Assembly: GCA_945827465.1 (NCBI GenBank)
Contig: CALZOH010000103.1
Location: 1 to 11,054 of the forward strand
Direction of reading: 5' to 3'
DNA from: an uncultured Prevotellaceae bacterium
GTDB taxonomy: Bacteria > Bacteroidota > Bacteroidia > Bacteroidales > Bacteroidaceae
Length of the DNA stretch: 11,054 bases
The position numbers were made by a program, and so were the translations under genes. Shown here piece by piece: positions 1 to 6,214 of the stretch. Numbering within the stretch: the first letter of the stretch is position 1; every line of letters begins with the position of its first letter. The notes under the pieces were generated by a model. That model was not told the origin of the DNA, made no database searches, and saw nothing but the letters and a program-made list of their open reading frames with translations.

Positions 1-34
1 TTATTCATCATAATAATAGAATTTATAGTCGAAG

Positions 35-66
35 TTTGGCCTTTTAGAAAATACTTTCTACTTTTG
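35..66 (+). promoter_or_regulatory. Promoter of the DUF1232 gene
   Basis: TTTG at 35-38 is followed, after a 20-base spacer, by TACTTTTG at 59-66. Both match the Bacteroidota primary-sigma consensus (TTTG near -33, TAnnTTTG near -7) and the spacing is right. Transcription would start near 71, giving a leader of about 25 bases before the ATG at 97. The site covers the upstream TTG at 64, so that TTG cannot be the translation start. Confidence 0.7.
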
Positions 67-96
67 GACTTTCAATACCGTTGTAGAGTTCTCTTT

Positions 97-531
97 ATGG
101 CAAGAAACAGAAAAATATCCTTACATCAGAATGTTCGCCAACTTTTCCGTGAGTTTGAACAGGGACGTTGGTTTCGTGAAGCACGTCAATATTTAAACGA
201 CAAAGAAAGGATGAATAATCTATTGGGGTTGGTTTCGCATCTGTTCCGAAACCGTGCATTGGCCCCGGTACTGAAAGACTTACTACTCCTTTATTATTAT
301 GTGAAGGATATTGTGAGTGGCCGGTATCGTCATTATAATGCACTGAAGTTAGTCATGGCAGTTGCTTTGCTAATCTATATTGTTACTCCGCTCGACTTTA
401 TTCCTGACTGGTTGCCAGCCATTGGTTTTCTTGACGATGTAGCCCTGTTGGGTTATGTGGTAAAATTGCTTGATGGAGAGTTGGAACGTTATTTCCATTG
501 GACAAAAGGAACGTCAAAGTGTAATAAATAG
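97..531 (+). CDS. DUF1232 (YkvA-like) small membrane protein
   Basis: This is a 144-residue protein of unknown biochemical function. The DUF1232 signature lies at residues 98-121: P98-L-D-F-I-P-D104, then P107, G110 and the pair D113-D114. It is embedded in a hydrophobic stretch (about 83-125) that can form one or two membrane segments. The first 80 residues are basic and predicted helical, with many Arg, Phe and Leu, and are probably cytoplasmic or membrane-peripheral. I chose the ATG at 97 because the longer frame starts at a TTG (64) lying inside the -7 box of the promoter. The gene has its own promoter and is followed by about 140 bases before the OmpA gene, so it is probably monocistronic. 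Family membership is clear from the motif; the function of these proteins is not established and I do not assign one. Confidence 0.85.
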   Translation: MARNRKISLHQNVRQLFREFEQGRWFREARQYLNDKERMNNLLGLVSHLFRNRALAPVLKDLLLLYYYVKDIVSGRYRHYNALKLVMAVALLIYIVTPLDFIPDWLPAIGFLDDVALLGYVVKLLDGELERYFHWTKGTSKCNK

Positions 532-591
532 ACATTATAGGGCGGCAAAGCGTTAAATTATCTATAATTCGAGCACTTTTTCGTTCAACAA

Positions 592-623
592 CTTGGCTTA
601 TTAAGAGATAAATGAAAAATTTG
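592..623 (+). promoter_or_regulatory. Possible promoter of the OmpA lipoprotein gene
   Basis: CTTG at 592-595 and AAAATTTG at 616-623 are separated by 20 bases, the spacing seen at the DUF1232 promoter. Each box has one mismatch to the TTTG / TAnnTTTG consensus. The expected transcription start, near 628, lies about 45 bases upstream of the ATG at 673 and only about 12 bases from the ATG at 640. This fits the shorter reading frame better. Confidence 0.4.
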
Positions 624-672
624 CACTCAATAATAACTGATGGAACATGATACCATCATAAAACAATCAAAT

Positions 673-1578
673 ATGAAAATGAAACACCTTACCATTTTAG
701 TATTCGTGTTGGGCAGCCTTTTATTGAGTGGCTGTGCCAGCAAGAAACAATTTCAAGCTTTGCAGGCAGAAAATGCCAAAATTAAGCAATTGTATGAAGA
801 CACACGTGTAGAATTGGCTGAATGCAATGCGACAACCAAAAATCTACAAGATCGCATTGCCAGTGAGCAGCAGCGAGTAAAAGACGCTCAGAAAAGATTA
901 GATGACCTTCGTGCTGACTACCAAAAACTACAGGGGTCTCTTGACCAAAGTTTGCGTCAAAATTCACAAGGTAACATCAATATTTCAAAATTGGTGGACG
1001 AAATCAATGCTTCTAATCGTTTTATCAAGCAATTGGTGGATGCTAAATCAAAGAGTGATTCTTTAAATATGGTTCTTACCAATAATTTAACTCGCAGTCT
1101 TAGTCGTGATGAATTGCAGGAAGTAGACGTAAAGGTGCTTAAGGGTGTTGTTTACATCTCTTTGGCAGATAATATGCTCTACAAATCTGGCAGCTACGAA
1201 ATCAATGAGCGAGCTGGCGAAACTTTAAGTAAGATTGCCAAGATCATCAAGGATTATAAGGACTACGACGTATTGGTAGAAGGCAATACAGACCCTGTAC
1301 CCATTTCTCGTACAAATATTCGTAACAATTGGGACTTGAGTTGCTTGCGCGCCAGCTCTGTTGTTCAGTCTTTGCAGAACGATTATGGTGTTGATCCCAA
1401 GCGTTTGTCGGCGGCTGGTCGTGGTGAATACAATCCGATTGCCTCAAACGATACCGAACTCGGTAAACAGCGTAATCGTCGCACGCAGATTATCATTACT
1501 CCGAAATTGGATCAGTTTATGGACTTAATTGATAAGGCTCCTGAAACTGATGAAACAGCAGGGGTTACTACAGAATAA
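673..1578 (+). CDS. OmpA-family peptidoglycan-binding lipoprotein with coiled coil
   Basis: This 301-residue outer-membrane lipoprotein probably tethers the outer membrane to peptidoglycan. Residues 1-20 are a lipoprotein signal peptide: basic MKMKH, a hydrophobic core, then lipobox LLSG-C21. Residues about 25-95 are rich in Gln, Glu, Lys and Leu heptads and should form a coiled coil through the periplasm. An OmpA/MotB-type C-terminal domain covers about 155-277. In it G204-N-T-D207 stands in place of the usual GHTD, N219-W-D-L-S is followed by R226 (the likely diaminopimelate-binding Arg), G249-R-G-E precedes N254-P, and N268-R-R270 closes the domain. A short acidic tail follows. The ATG at 673 places the basic residues directly before the hydrophobic core; starting at 640 would add 11 polar residues ahead of it. 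A strong terminator follows, so the gene is probably a single transcription unit. No transmembrane barrel is present, so this is not a full OmpA porin. Confidence 0.88.
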   Translation: MKMKHLTILVFVLGSLLLSGCASKKQFQALQAENAKIKQLYEDTRVELAECNATTKNLQDRIASEQQRVKDAQKRLDDLRADYQKLQGSLDQSLRQNSQGNINISKLVDEINASNRFIKQLVDAKSKSDSLNMVLTNNLTRSLSRDELQEVDVKVLKGVVYISLADNMLYKSGSYEINERAGETLSKIAKIIKDYKDYDVLVEGNTDPVPISRTNIRNNWDLSCLRASSVVQSLQNDYGVDPKRLSAAGRGEYNPIASNDTELGKQRNRRTQIIITPKLDQFMDLIDKAPETDETAGVTTE

Positions 1579-1603
1579 GAATAGTATTCAATTATATTTG
1601 TAG

Positions 1604-1644
1604 AGGGTGTACTAGTAGAAAAGTTACGAGTACACCCTTTTCTT
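1604..1644 (+). terminator. Rho-independent terminator after the OmpA gene
   Basis: A perfect 10-base-pair stem is formed by AGGGTGTACT (1604-1613) and AGTACACCCT (1629-1638), with a 15-base loop. The stem runs into the T-rich sequence TTTTCTT (1638-1644). It lies 25 bases after the OmpA stop codon and is the natural end of that transcript. Confidence 0.85.
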
Positions 1645-1726
1645 ACAATATGATTAGACCTTTCCACTATGTTTAACGGATTGTGCTTGTACCAAAACTG
1701 TTGAAATGGTGGTTGCTCATATAGTG

Positions 1727-1800
1727 AGGACTACTCTTTTGACGATGCAACGATGATGTCATGATCGTTGAAAGGACTTCCTCATAAGGAGCACTCTTTG
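1727..1800 (+). repeat. Imperfect direct repeat, 60 bases apart
   Basis: AGGACTACTCTTTTG (1727-1741) recurs as AGGAGCACTCTTTG (1787-1800). The copies differ at two adjacent bases and by one T, and their starts are 60 bases apart. The second copy ends in the TTTG taken here as the -33 element of the barrel-gene promoter. The 23-base dyad sits between the copies. The pair could be binding sites for a regulator or the trace of an old local duplication. Confidence 0.4.
1748..1770. promoter_or_regulatory. Operator-like dyad upstream of the barrel-gene promoter
   Basis: This 23-base odd palindrome has arms CAACGATGATG and CATGATCGTTG around a central T at 1759. Ten of the 11 mirrored positions are complementary; the only mismatch is G1755/G1763. 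It ends 26 bases upstream of the -33 box at 1797, a typical place for an activator or repressor site. The centre is too tight for a full RNA hairpin, and the site lies upstream of the predicted transcription start, so a DNA-binding site fits better than a terminator. No regulator gene is visible nearby. Confidence 0.45.
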
Positions 1801-1828
1801 CATTCCGGTAACAATAAGGATACATTTA
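1797..1828 (+). promoter_or_regulatory. Probable promoter of the beta-barrel gene
   Basis: TTTG at 1797-1800 and TACATTTA at 1821-1828 are separated by exactly 20 bases. The first is a perfect -33 element; the second matches TAnnTTTG except at the last base. Transcription would start near 1833, leaving a leader of about 165 bases before the ATG at 1998. Confidence 0.5.
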
Positions 1829-1997
1829 TTTCAAAATAATTAGCATCCGATTAAACTTAGACGGGGCTATAAGGTCATATCTACGAACGTTCATAAGTTA
1901 CATGGCCTGTAGAACTCTCAATCGCATCATTCAAATCATTCAATTTGTTATGCAACGCCCCTTTTTTAGGATTCAGGAGCGTTTTTTCTGCGTGTCG

Positions 1998-4900
1998 ATG
2001 TCGATACGCAGAGTATTATGCTTGCCTTTCCTATGTTTGTTGATGCTTTGGACTACTTTTGCTATTTCGGCCAAAAGTCAGTTGATTACGAAGACTGATA
2101 CAACCGGTGTTGTTGAAGGAAAGATTGTGGATGATGAAGGTGTCCCCTTACGTGGAGTATCATTACGTGTACTAACAGCCAAAGACAGTACTTTGCGTAC
2201 GGGTACCATTACAGACTCATTGGGCATATATCGTATTAAGGGACTGCCTGCAGGTAGTTATGTAATGAATTATTCAATGATTGGTTTTCAAGCCGGTTAC
2301 ATCAATTTTAACTTGACTCCAACACGCTTATCGGTTACTGTTCCTGCAGTAAAGATGAACACCAATGATGTGATACTGAATGCAGCTGTAGTGACTGCCA
2401 ATATACCGCCTGTAACTGTAATTGATGACACTGTTGCCTATAATGCCGATGCCTACAAAGCACCTGAAGGTGCCATGGTTGAAGATCTGATTGAACGTAT
2501 TCCCGGAGCTGAGATTACGGACGATGGAAAGATCAAGATTAATGGCAAGGAATATAATCGCATTCTTGTAAACGGCCGCGAATTTTTTGGTGATGATCCA
2601 CAAATGGCATTGAAAAATCTTCCGGCCAATATTATTAAACGTATCAAAACCTATGACCGCCGTTCTGCGCAAGCCCGACTAACAGGTATTGACGATGGTG
2701 TAGAAAATAATGTGATCGACTTGGAAATCAAGCCCAACCTCCTTAAAGGTTTGGTGGGTCAGATTAGTGGCGCAACAGGCAGCGAAGAACGCTATAGCTC
2801 AGCGATGAATGTAAACCGCTTCCGTCGCGACCAACACTTTTCGATCATGGGAGGTATGAACAACGTCAACAATCCAGGCTTTTCAGAGAGGGGACGTGAT
2901 GCTATGAATTTTTCGCGAGGTAGTCGCCCCGGTCTCACCGCTTCAAAGTCGGTCGGAATGGCTTATGCTAAAGATAAAAAAGACCAATATAAGATTTCTG
3001 CTAATATTCGCTATGGATACAGCAATGCAGAAAACCGTTCTACCAGTCATTCCGAAACAGTATATAATCCTACCAACTATCGTTTTGGCGACAATAACAG
3101 TCACTCTGTTCGTCGACGCAACGAGTTCAGCGCTGACTTCCGTTTGGAGTGGCGCATTGACACGCTTACCAACCTTCATTTCAGTCCTCGTTTTTCATAT
3201 TATAAAACTGATAACAACTCTTCGGGACACAATACTACTCGGAAGTGGAATGGAGATACTGCTGTTGATACGACCCAACTTAATGAACGCCGTTCGCGTA
3301 ATTATTCTAACTCAGAAGGTTCTGACGAAGGTGTAAGTATAGGTATCAATCGGCGCTTGAGTCGTACAGGTCGTAGCATAGGTGCCAACGCTTCATACAA
3401 TTATAGTGCAGGTATTTCCAATAACTACTCTCGCAACGTGATGCAATATTTCTTGCAACCTAATCGCAATCAGAACTACAACCGTTATAATGATGCAGAT
3501 AACTTCAATATGAACTATTCGCTCGGTCTTTCATATAGCGAACCTATCTATAAAGGTGGTTACTTACAGTTACGCTATAGCTATAGTTATCGTCATTCGC
3601 GAGCCAACCGTTATGGTTACGAAATCAACTACGACGGCATTGACTCTCTGCTTACTGACAACGAACGTATCGACTGGGCTACCGTTCCGGTGGATACATC
3701 ATTAAGTAGTTGCAATGCGAATACCTATATATCACATTCTATCAATGTCAATATGCGCCATACCACGTCCAAACTGAATGTGAGTTATGGTGTAAGCCTG
3801 AATCCACGTCACAATGAGACCAATTACATTTTCGGACCTAAGATGGATAAAGGTTTGATTAGCCAGGACCTGATGAATTGGTCGCCCAGTCTCAATTTCC
3901 GTTATCGCTTTACCAAACGTACGAACATAAACCTCAGTTATCATGGGAGTAGTCGTGACCCAAATATTGACGATTTACAGGAAGTGATCGACAAGACCAA
4001 TGCTCAAAACATTCGTTATGGTAATCCTGCGCTTAAACCGGCGTTCAACAATAACATGGACATCAAGTTCAATCATTACGGTGAGAAGACCAATCGCAGC
4101 ATTGTTGCCAACTTTTATTACTCTACCGAAACAAATAATGTGTCGAATATGACACTCTCCGAATCGTCTTCTGGTGTGCGAGTTTCAAAGTTGATGAATG
4201 TCGACGGCCGTTACAGCCTGGGAGGAAACCTTAATTTCAATACGCCGCTTGACTCGGCGCGCCGGTTCAATATCAGTACGAATACACAAATTGATTATAA
4301 CAATAGTACGAACTACAATTCAACGCCACTCACTACTGACGATTTATTGTCTGTAGGAATCACATCCGATTTTCAGAATTTGTCGCCTTCCGACATTGAC
4401 CGATTGCAACCTTTTGCTCTAAAGAACTATACTCGTACATTCCGTTTGCGTCAAAGCCTCGGTATTCGTTATCGCAACAATATTTTCTCTACAGGTATCA
4501 ACGGAAGCATGAGTTACTATAAAGTTGACAACAGCATCGAAACTGCCAACCAGCGCGAAACGTTCGACTATCATCTACGTACCAACTTTCAGGTGGAACT
4601 GCCGCTTAATTTCCAGGTATCAACTGATATGACATTCACAAGTCGCCACGGATATTCGGCCGATATTCAGAAGAACATCGCTATTTGGAATGGACAAATC
4701 AGTTTCAAGTTTCTCAAACGCAATGCGGGACTGATTACCTTCCAGATTTACGATCTTTTGCATCAGCGTACTACGGTAGATCGCCGTATCAGCAACTTAA
4801 CCATTACCGATACGTGGTCAGAAGCTCTTCGTGATTACTTTATGATAGGCTTCCAGTATCGTATCAATACTATGGGAAAAGGTCAAGGACGCAATAACAA

Positions 4901-5006
4901 TCAGATGAGAGAAAACGGTCAGCGCAAGCAAAACGCATCGCAGCAGTCGAGAAGCGGTGCGAGTCGAAGCAGCGGAGGAAGTCGTCCTGCAGGTCGCTCG
5001 CGTTAA
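1998..5006 (+). CDS. TonB-receptor-like outer-membrane beta-barrel protein
   Basis: This 1002-residue outer-membrane protein has an N-terminal signal peptide (1-25, cleavage after AISA), a carboxypeptidase-regulatory-like beta-sandwich (about 37-117, G-K-I-V-D-D-E-G-V-P with P84-A-G-S-Y later), and a plug-like region (about 130-250: I168-P-G, D175-D-G, V191-N-G-R-E-F-F-G, L208-P-A, V239-I-D-L). After that comes a long barrel of alternating aromatic and polar strands to about 957. This order matches the family often annotated as outer membrane beta-barrel or TonB-dependent receptor. No SusD-type partner follows, so substrate and even active import are unknown. I chose the ATG at 1998 because a signal peptide starts directly there; the longer frame from 1902 would put 32 unrelated residues ahead of it, and a GTG at 1992 is also possible. 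After the last strand there is an unusual 45-residue tail rich in Asn, Gln, Arg, Ser and Gly. Confidence 0.85.
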   Translation: MSIRRVLCLPFLCLLMLWTTFAISAKSQLITKTDTTGVVEGKIVDDEGVPLRGVSLRVLTAKDSTLRTGTITDSLGIYRIKGLPAGSYVMNYSMIGFQAGYINFNLTPTRLSVTVPAVKMNTNDVILNAAVVTANIPPVTVIDDTVAYNADAYKAPEGAMVEDLIERIPGAEITDDGKIKINGKEYNRILVNGREFFGDDPQMALKNLPANIIKRIKTYDRRSAQARLTGIDDGVENNVIDLEIKPNLLKGLVGQISGATGSEERYSSAMNVNRFRRDQHFSIMGGMNNVNNPGFSERGRDAMNFSRGSRPGLTASKSVGMAYAKDKKDQYKISANIRYGYSNAENRSTSHSETVYNPTNYRFGDNNSHSVRRRNEFSADFRLEWRIDTLTNLHFSPRFSYYKTDNNSSGHNTTRKWNGDTAVDTTQLNERRSRNYSNSEGSDEGVSIGINRRLSRTGRSIGANASYNYSAGISNNYSRNVMQYFLQPNRNQNYNRYNDADNFNMNYSLGLSYSEPIYKGGYLQLRYSYSYRHSRANRYGYEINYDGIDSLLTDNERIDWATVPVDTSLSSCNANTYISHSINVNMRHTTSKLNVSYGVSLNPRHNETNYIFGPKMDKGLISQDLMNWSPSLNFRYRFTKRTNINLSYHGSSRDPNIDDLQEVIDKTNAQNIRYGNPALKPAFNNNMDIKFNHYGEKTNRSIVANFYYSTETNNVSNMTLSESSSGVRVSKLMNVDGRYSLGGNLNFNTPLDSARRFNISTNTQIDYNNSTNYNSTPLTTDDLLSVGITSDFQNLSPSDIDRLQPFALKNYTRTFRLRQSLGIRYRNNIFSTGINGSMSYYKVDNSIETANQRETFDYHLRTNFQVELPLNFQVSTDMTFTSRHGYSADIQKNIAIWNGQISFKFLKRNAGLITFQIYDLLHQRTTVDRRISNLTITDTWSEALRDYFMIGFQYRINTMGKGQGRNNNQMRENGQRKQNASQQSRSGASRSSGGSRPAGRSR

Positions 5007-5125
5007 ACACTTCTCGGGTAACTGACGAAATCGTTCGGTTGTGAGTTATACGCTTTTCTTGGTCAATATTTCTTCTTCCTCAATAAATTATCCATTTAGA
5101 CGCTACATCAACGTTTTATTCAACT

Positions 5126-5252
5126 TATCTTTGTACCGGGATAGGTCGCACGTTGGCTACATGGTTGCAGTACTTACTCCAATCCGATGAGGAATTTCTA
5201 ATTGTATCTATATCTACTTCAAAAGCGCGTTTCCTTGTGGGCGCGCTTTTTT
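5126..5252 (+). ncRNA. Candidate orphan small RNA with own promoter and terminator
   Basis: TATCTTTG at 5126-5133 is an exact TAnnTTTG -7 box, and a strong intrinsic terminator ends at 5252. A transcript starting near 5137 would be about 115 bases. Its 5' part can pair CGGGATAGG (5137-5145) with CCAATCCG (5179-5186), leaving one A-A mismatch and one bulged G. The esterase has its own promoter after the terminator, so this box is not needed for it. No TTTG is found at the right distance for a -33 element, which weakens the case. I do not recognise a known RNA family; the conserved core of SRP RNA is absent. A nine-codon frame at 5161-5190 is too short to judge. The alternative is that this is simply the long 3' end of the barrel-gene mRNA. 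Confidence 0.35.
5221..5252 (+). terminator. Strong Rho-independent terminator
   Basis: AAAAGCGCG (5221-5229) pairs perfectly with CGCGCTTTT (5242-5250) around a 12-base loop, and the T run continues to 5252. The GC core is five base pairs. It ends transcription from the barrel gene or from the candidate small RNA and isolates the esterase promoter just downstream. The A run in front of the stem could let it work on the - strand too. Confidence 0.85.
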
Positions 5253-5263
5253 CCTGTACTGAT

Positions 5264-5295
5264 TTCGTCAGAAAGATGTTGAATGATTAACTTTG
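5264..5295 (+). promoter_or_regulatory. Promoter of the esterase gene
   Basis: TAACTTTG at 5288-5295 matches TAnnTTTG exactly. TTCG at 5264-5267, 20 bases upstream, matches three of four bases of the -33 TTTG. Transcription would start near 5300, 12 bases after the preceding terminator is cleared by the -33 box, giving a leader of about 65 bases. Confidence 0.6.
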
Positions 5296-5319
5296 CAATA
5301 GTTCTCCTCCCGCAGGGGA

Positions 5320-5341
5320 AAGTTTTATTGTAAGTTTTATT
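5320..5341 (+). repeat. Short tandem repeat in the esterase leader
   Basis: AAGTTTTATT occurs at 5320-5329 and again at 5332-5341, separated by two bases, so the period is 12. It lies in the predicted untranslated leader 25 to 45 bases before the start codon. The sequence is AT-rich and could be a chance or slippage repeat. Confidence 0.45.
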
Positions 5342-5365
5342 CCTAAAAGAACTAATATCTCCTTT

Positions 5366-6193
5366 ATGAAAAAGATTTTTTCCTTCTTGTGCTTGGCCTT
5401 TGTGACCATGTCATTGAGCGCTGATCGCTTAGTTACTGAAATTTGGCCTTCCGTTCCGCCTACCGATGTTAAACTGCAGAAAGGTTCCTTAGAACAAACG
5501 ATGGGTGACGACCAAATCTTACGCATCTCCAAAATGCCTCGGCCCACATTAGAGTTGTTTGAGGTGAAAAAGAGTAAAAAGAAACAAGTTATCATCATCT
5601 GTCCGGGTGGCGGTTACAATATTTTGGCCGTTAATCACGAAGGGACAGAGATTGCCCAATGGCTCAACAGCCTGGGATATACAGCCTACATCCTTCGTTA
5701 TCGTGTTCCCAATGAGCGCGAAGGAGCATTGCAGGATGCGCAACGTGCTATTCGCTTGGTTCGGTCGGCTCATCCCGACAAGCAAGTAGGTATCATGGGC
5801 TTCTCTGCCGGGGCCAGTTTGTCAGCGAGGGCAGCAACGCGTTCACAAACGCCTTCCTACACAGCCACCGACGATGTCGATCGTTTATCATGCCGCCCTG
5901 ACTTTGCAGGACTCATTTATCCGGCCTATATGGACCTCGGAGAGAACCACACGTTAACGCCCGAACTCACCGTGAATGAAAAGACTCCGCCTTTCTTCGT
6001 GTTTCAGACGGCAGATGATATCTATGGTAATAGTTCATTGGTTATTACGCAAGCTTTGCGCAATCATAAGATACCGGTGGAACTTCACGTCTATCCTACC
6101 GGAGGCCATGGGTATGGCTTGCGCGCATATATGGCAGAAGCCGGTGGCGTTTGGCCGGGTTTGATGGCTGATTGGCTGAACCGTTTGCCATAA
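5366..6193 (+). CDS. Secreted alpha/beta-hydrolase esterase (BD-FAE / acetylxylan-esterase-like)
   Basis: This is a 275-residue periplasmic or secreted serine hydrolase. A signal peptide covers residues 1-19 (MKKI start, cleavage after S-L-S-A). P80-G-G-G-Y is the oxyanion-hole loop, G145-F-S-A-G carries the nucleophile Ser147 in the nucleophile elbow, and Q214-T-A-D-D holds the acid (Asp217 or Asp218). G246-G-H-G supplies the catalytic His248. Spacing and motifs match the BD-FAE / endo-1,4-beta-xylanase-B-like esterases of Bacteroidota, which remove acetyl or feruloyl groups from plant glycans. The actual substrate is inferred only from family. The gene has its own promoter, and its 3' end is convergent with the glycoside hydrolase across 21 bases. 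The last 41 bases of the gene form one arm and the loop of an inverted repeat spanning that junction. Length is normal for the family and the triad is complete, so it should be active. Confidence 0.85.
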   Translation: MKKIFSFLCLAFVTMSLSADRLVTEIWPSVPPTDVKLQKGSLEQTMGDDQILRISKMPRPTLELFEVKKSKKKQVIIICPGGGYNILAVNHEGTEIAQWLNSLGYTAYILRYRVPNEREGALQDAQRAIRLVRSAHPDKQVGIMGFSAGASLSARAATRSQTPSYTATDDVDRLSCRPDFAGLIYPAYMDLGENHTLTPELTVNEKTPPFFVFQTADDIYGNSSLVITQALRNHKIPVELHVYPTGGHGYGLRAYMAEAGGVWPGLMADWLNRLP

Positions 6194-6214
6194 AACCCGG
6201 CCTGAGCTGCAGGC
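6153..6214. other. Inverted repeats at the convergent gene junction
   Basis: GGCCGGGTTT (6153-6162, inside the esterase gene) and AAACCCGGCC (6193-6202, starting on its stop codon) form a perfect 10-base inverted repeat with a 30-base loop. A second, smaller hairpin, GCCTG (6200-6204) with CAGGC (6210-6214), overlaps the first at 6200-6202 and ends directly before the stop codon of the opposing gene. The two cannot form together. Neither is followed by a T run on either strand, so calling them a bidirectional terminator is inference. Confidence 0.4.

Larger units (their letters stand above)
1579..1997. other. Intergenic region between the OmpA and beta-barrel genes
   Basis: This 419-base stretch has no supportable gene. 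It holds the OmpA terminator (1604-1644), a 23-base dyad (1748-1770), an imperfect direct repeat (1727-1741 and 1787-1800), a promoter (1797-1828) and an untranslated leader of about 160 bases ahead of the barrel gene. The leader contains GGGGC near 1863 and GCCCC near 1957 followed by a T run. That pairing is too short and too distant to be called an attenuator. Confidence 0.6.
5007..5365. other. Intergenic region between the barrel and esterase genes
   Basis: This 359-base stretch has no supportable protein gene. Just after the barrel stop, 5020-5040 can fold into a bulged hairpin without a clear T run. From 5126 it holds a -7-like box, a structured stretch and a strong terminator that together resemble a small RNA unit. 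The esterase promoter (5264-5295) and a leader containing a 10-base direct repeat follow. Confidence 0.6.

Noticed and set aside
534..569. AT-rich inverted repeats after the DUF1232 gene (ATTATAG with CTATAAT; AATTAT with ATAATT) as a terminator.
   Set aside because: The stems are short and all A/T, and the T run that follows starts several bases after them, so stable termination is doubtful.
2965..3336. A 123-codon + strand frame inside the barrel gene, with hydrophobic stretches.
   Set aside because: It is an alternate-frame reading of the barrel coding sequence, with no start signal or independent motif.
5020..5040. A bulged hairpin directly after the barrel stop codon as its terminator.
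   Set aside because: It depends on a bulge and a G-T pair, has almost no loop, and lacks a T run. The hairpin at 5221-5252 is far better.
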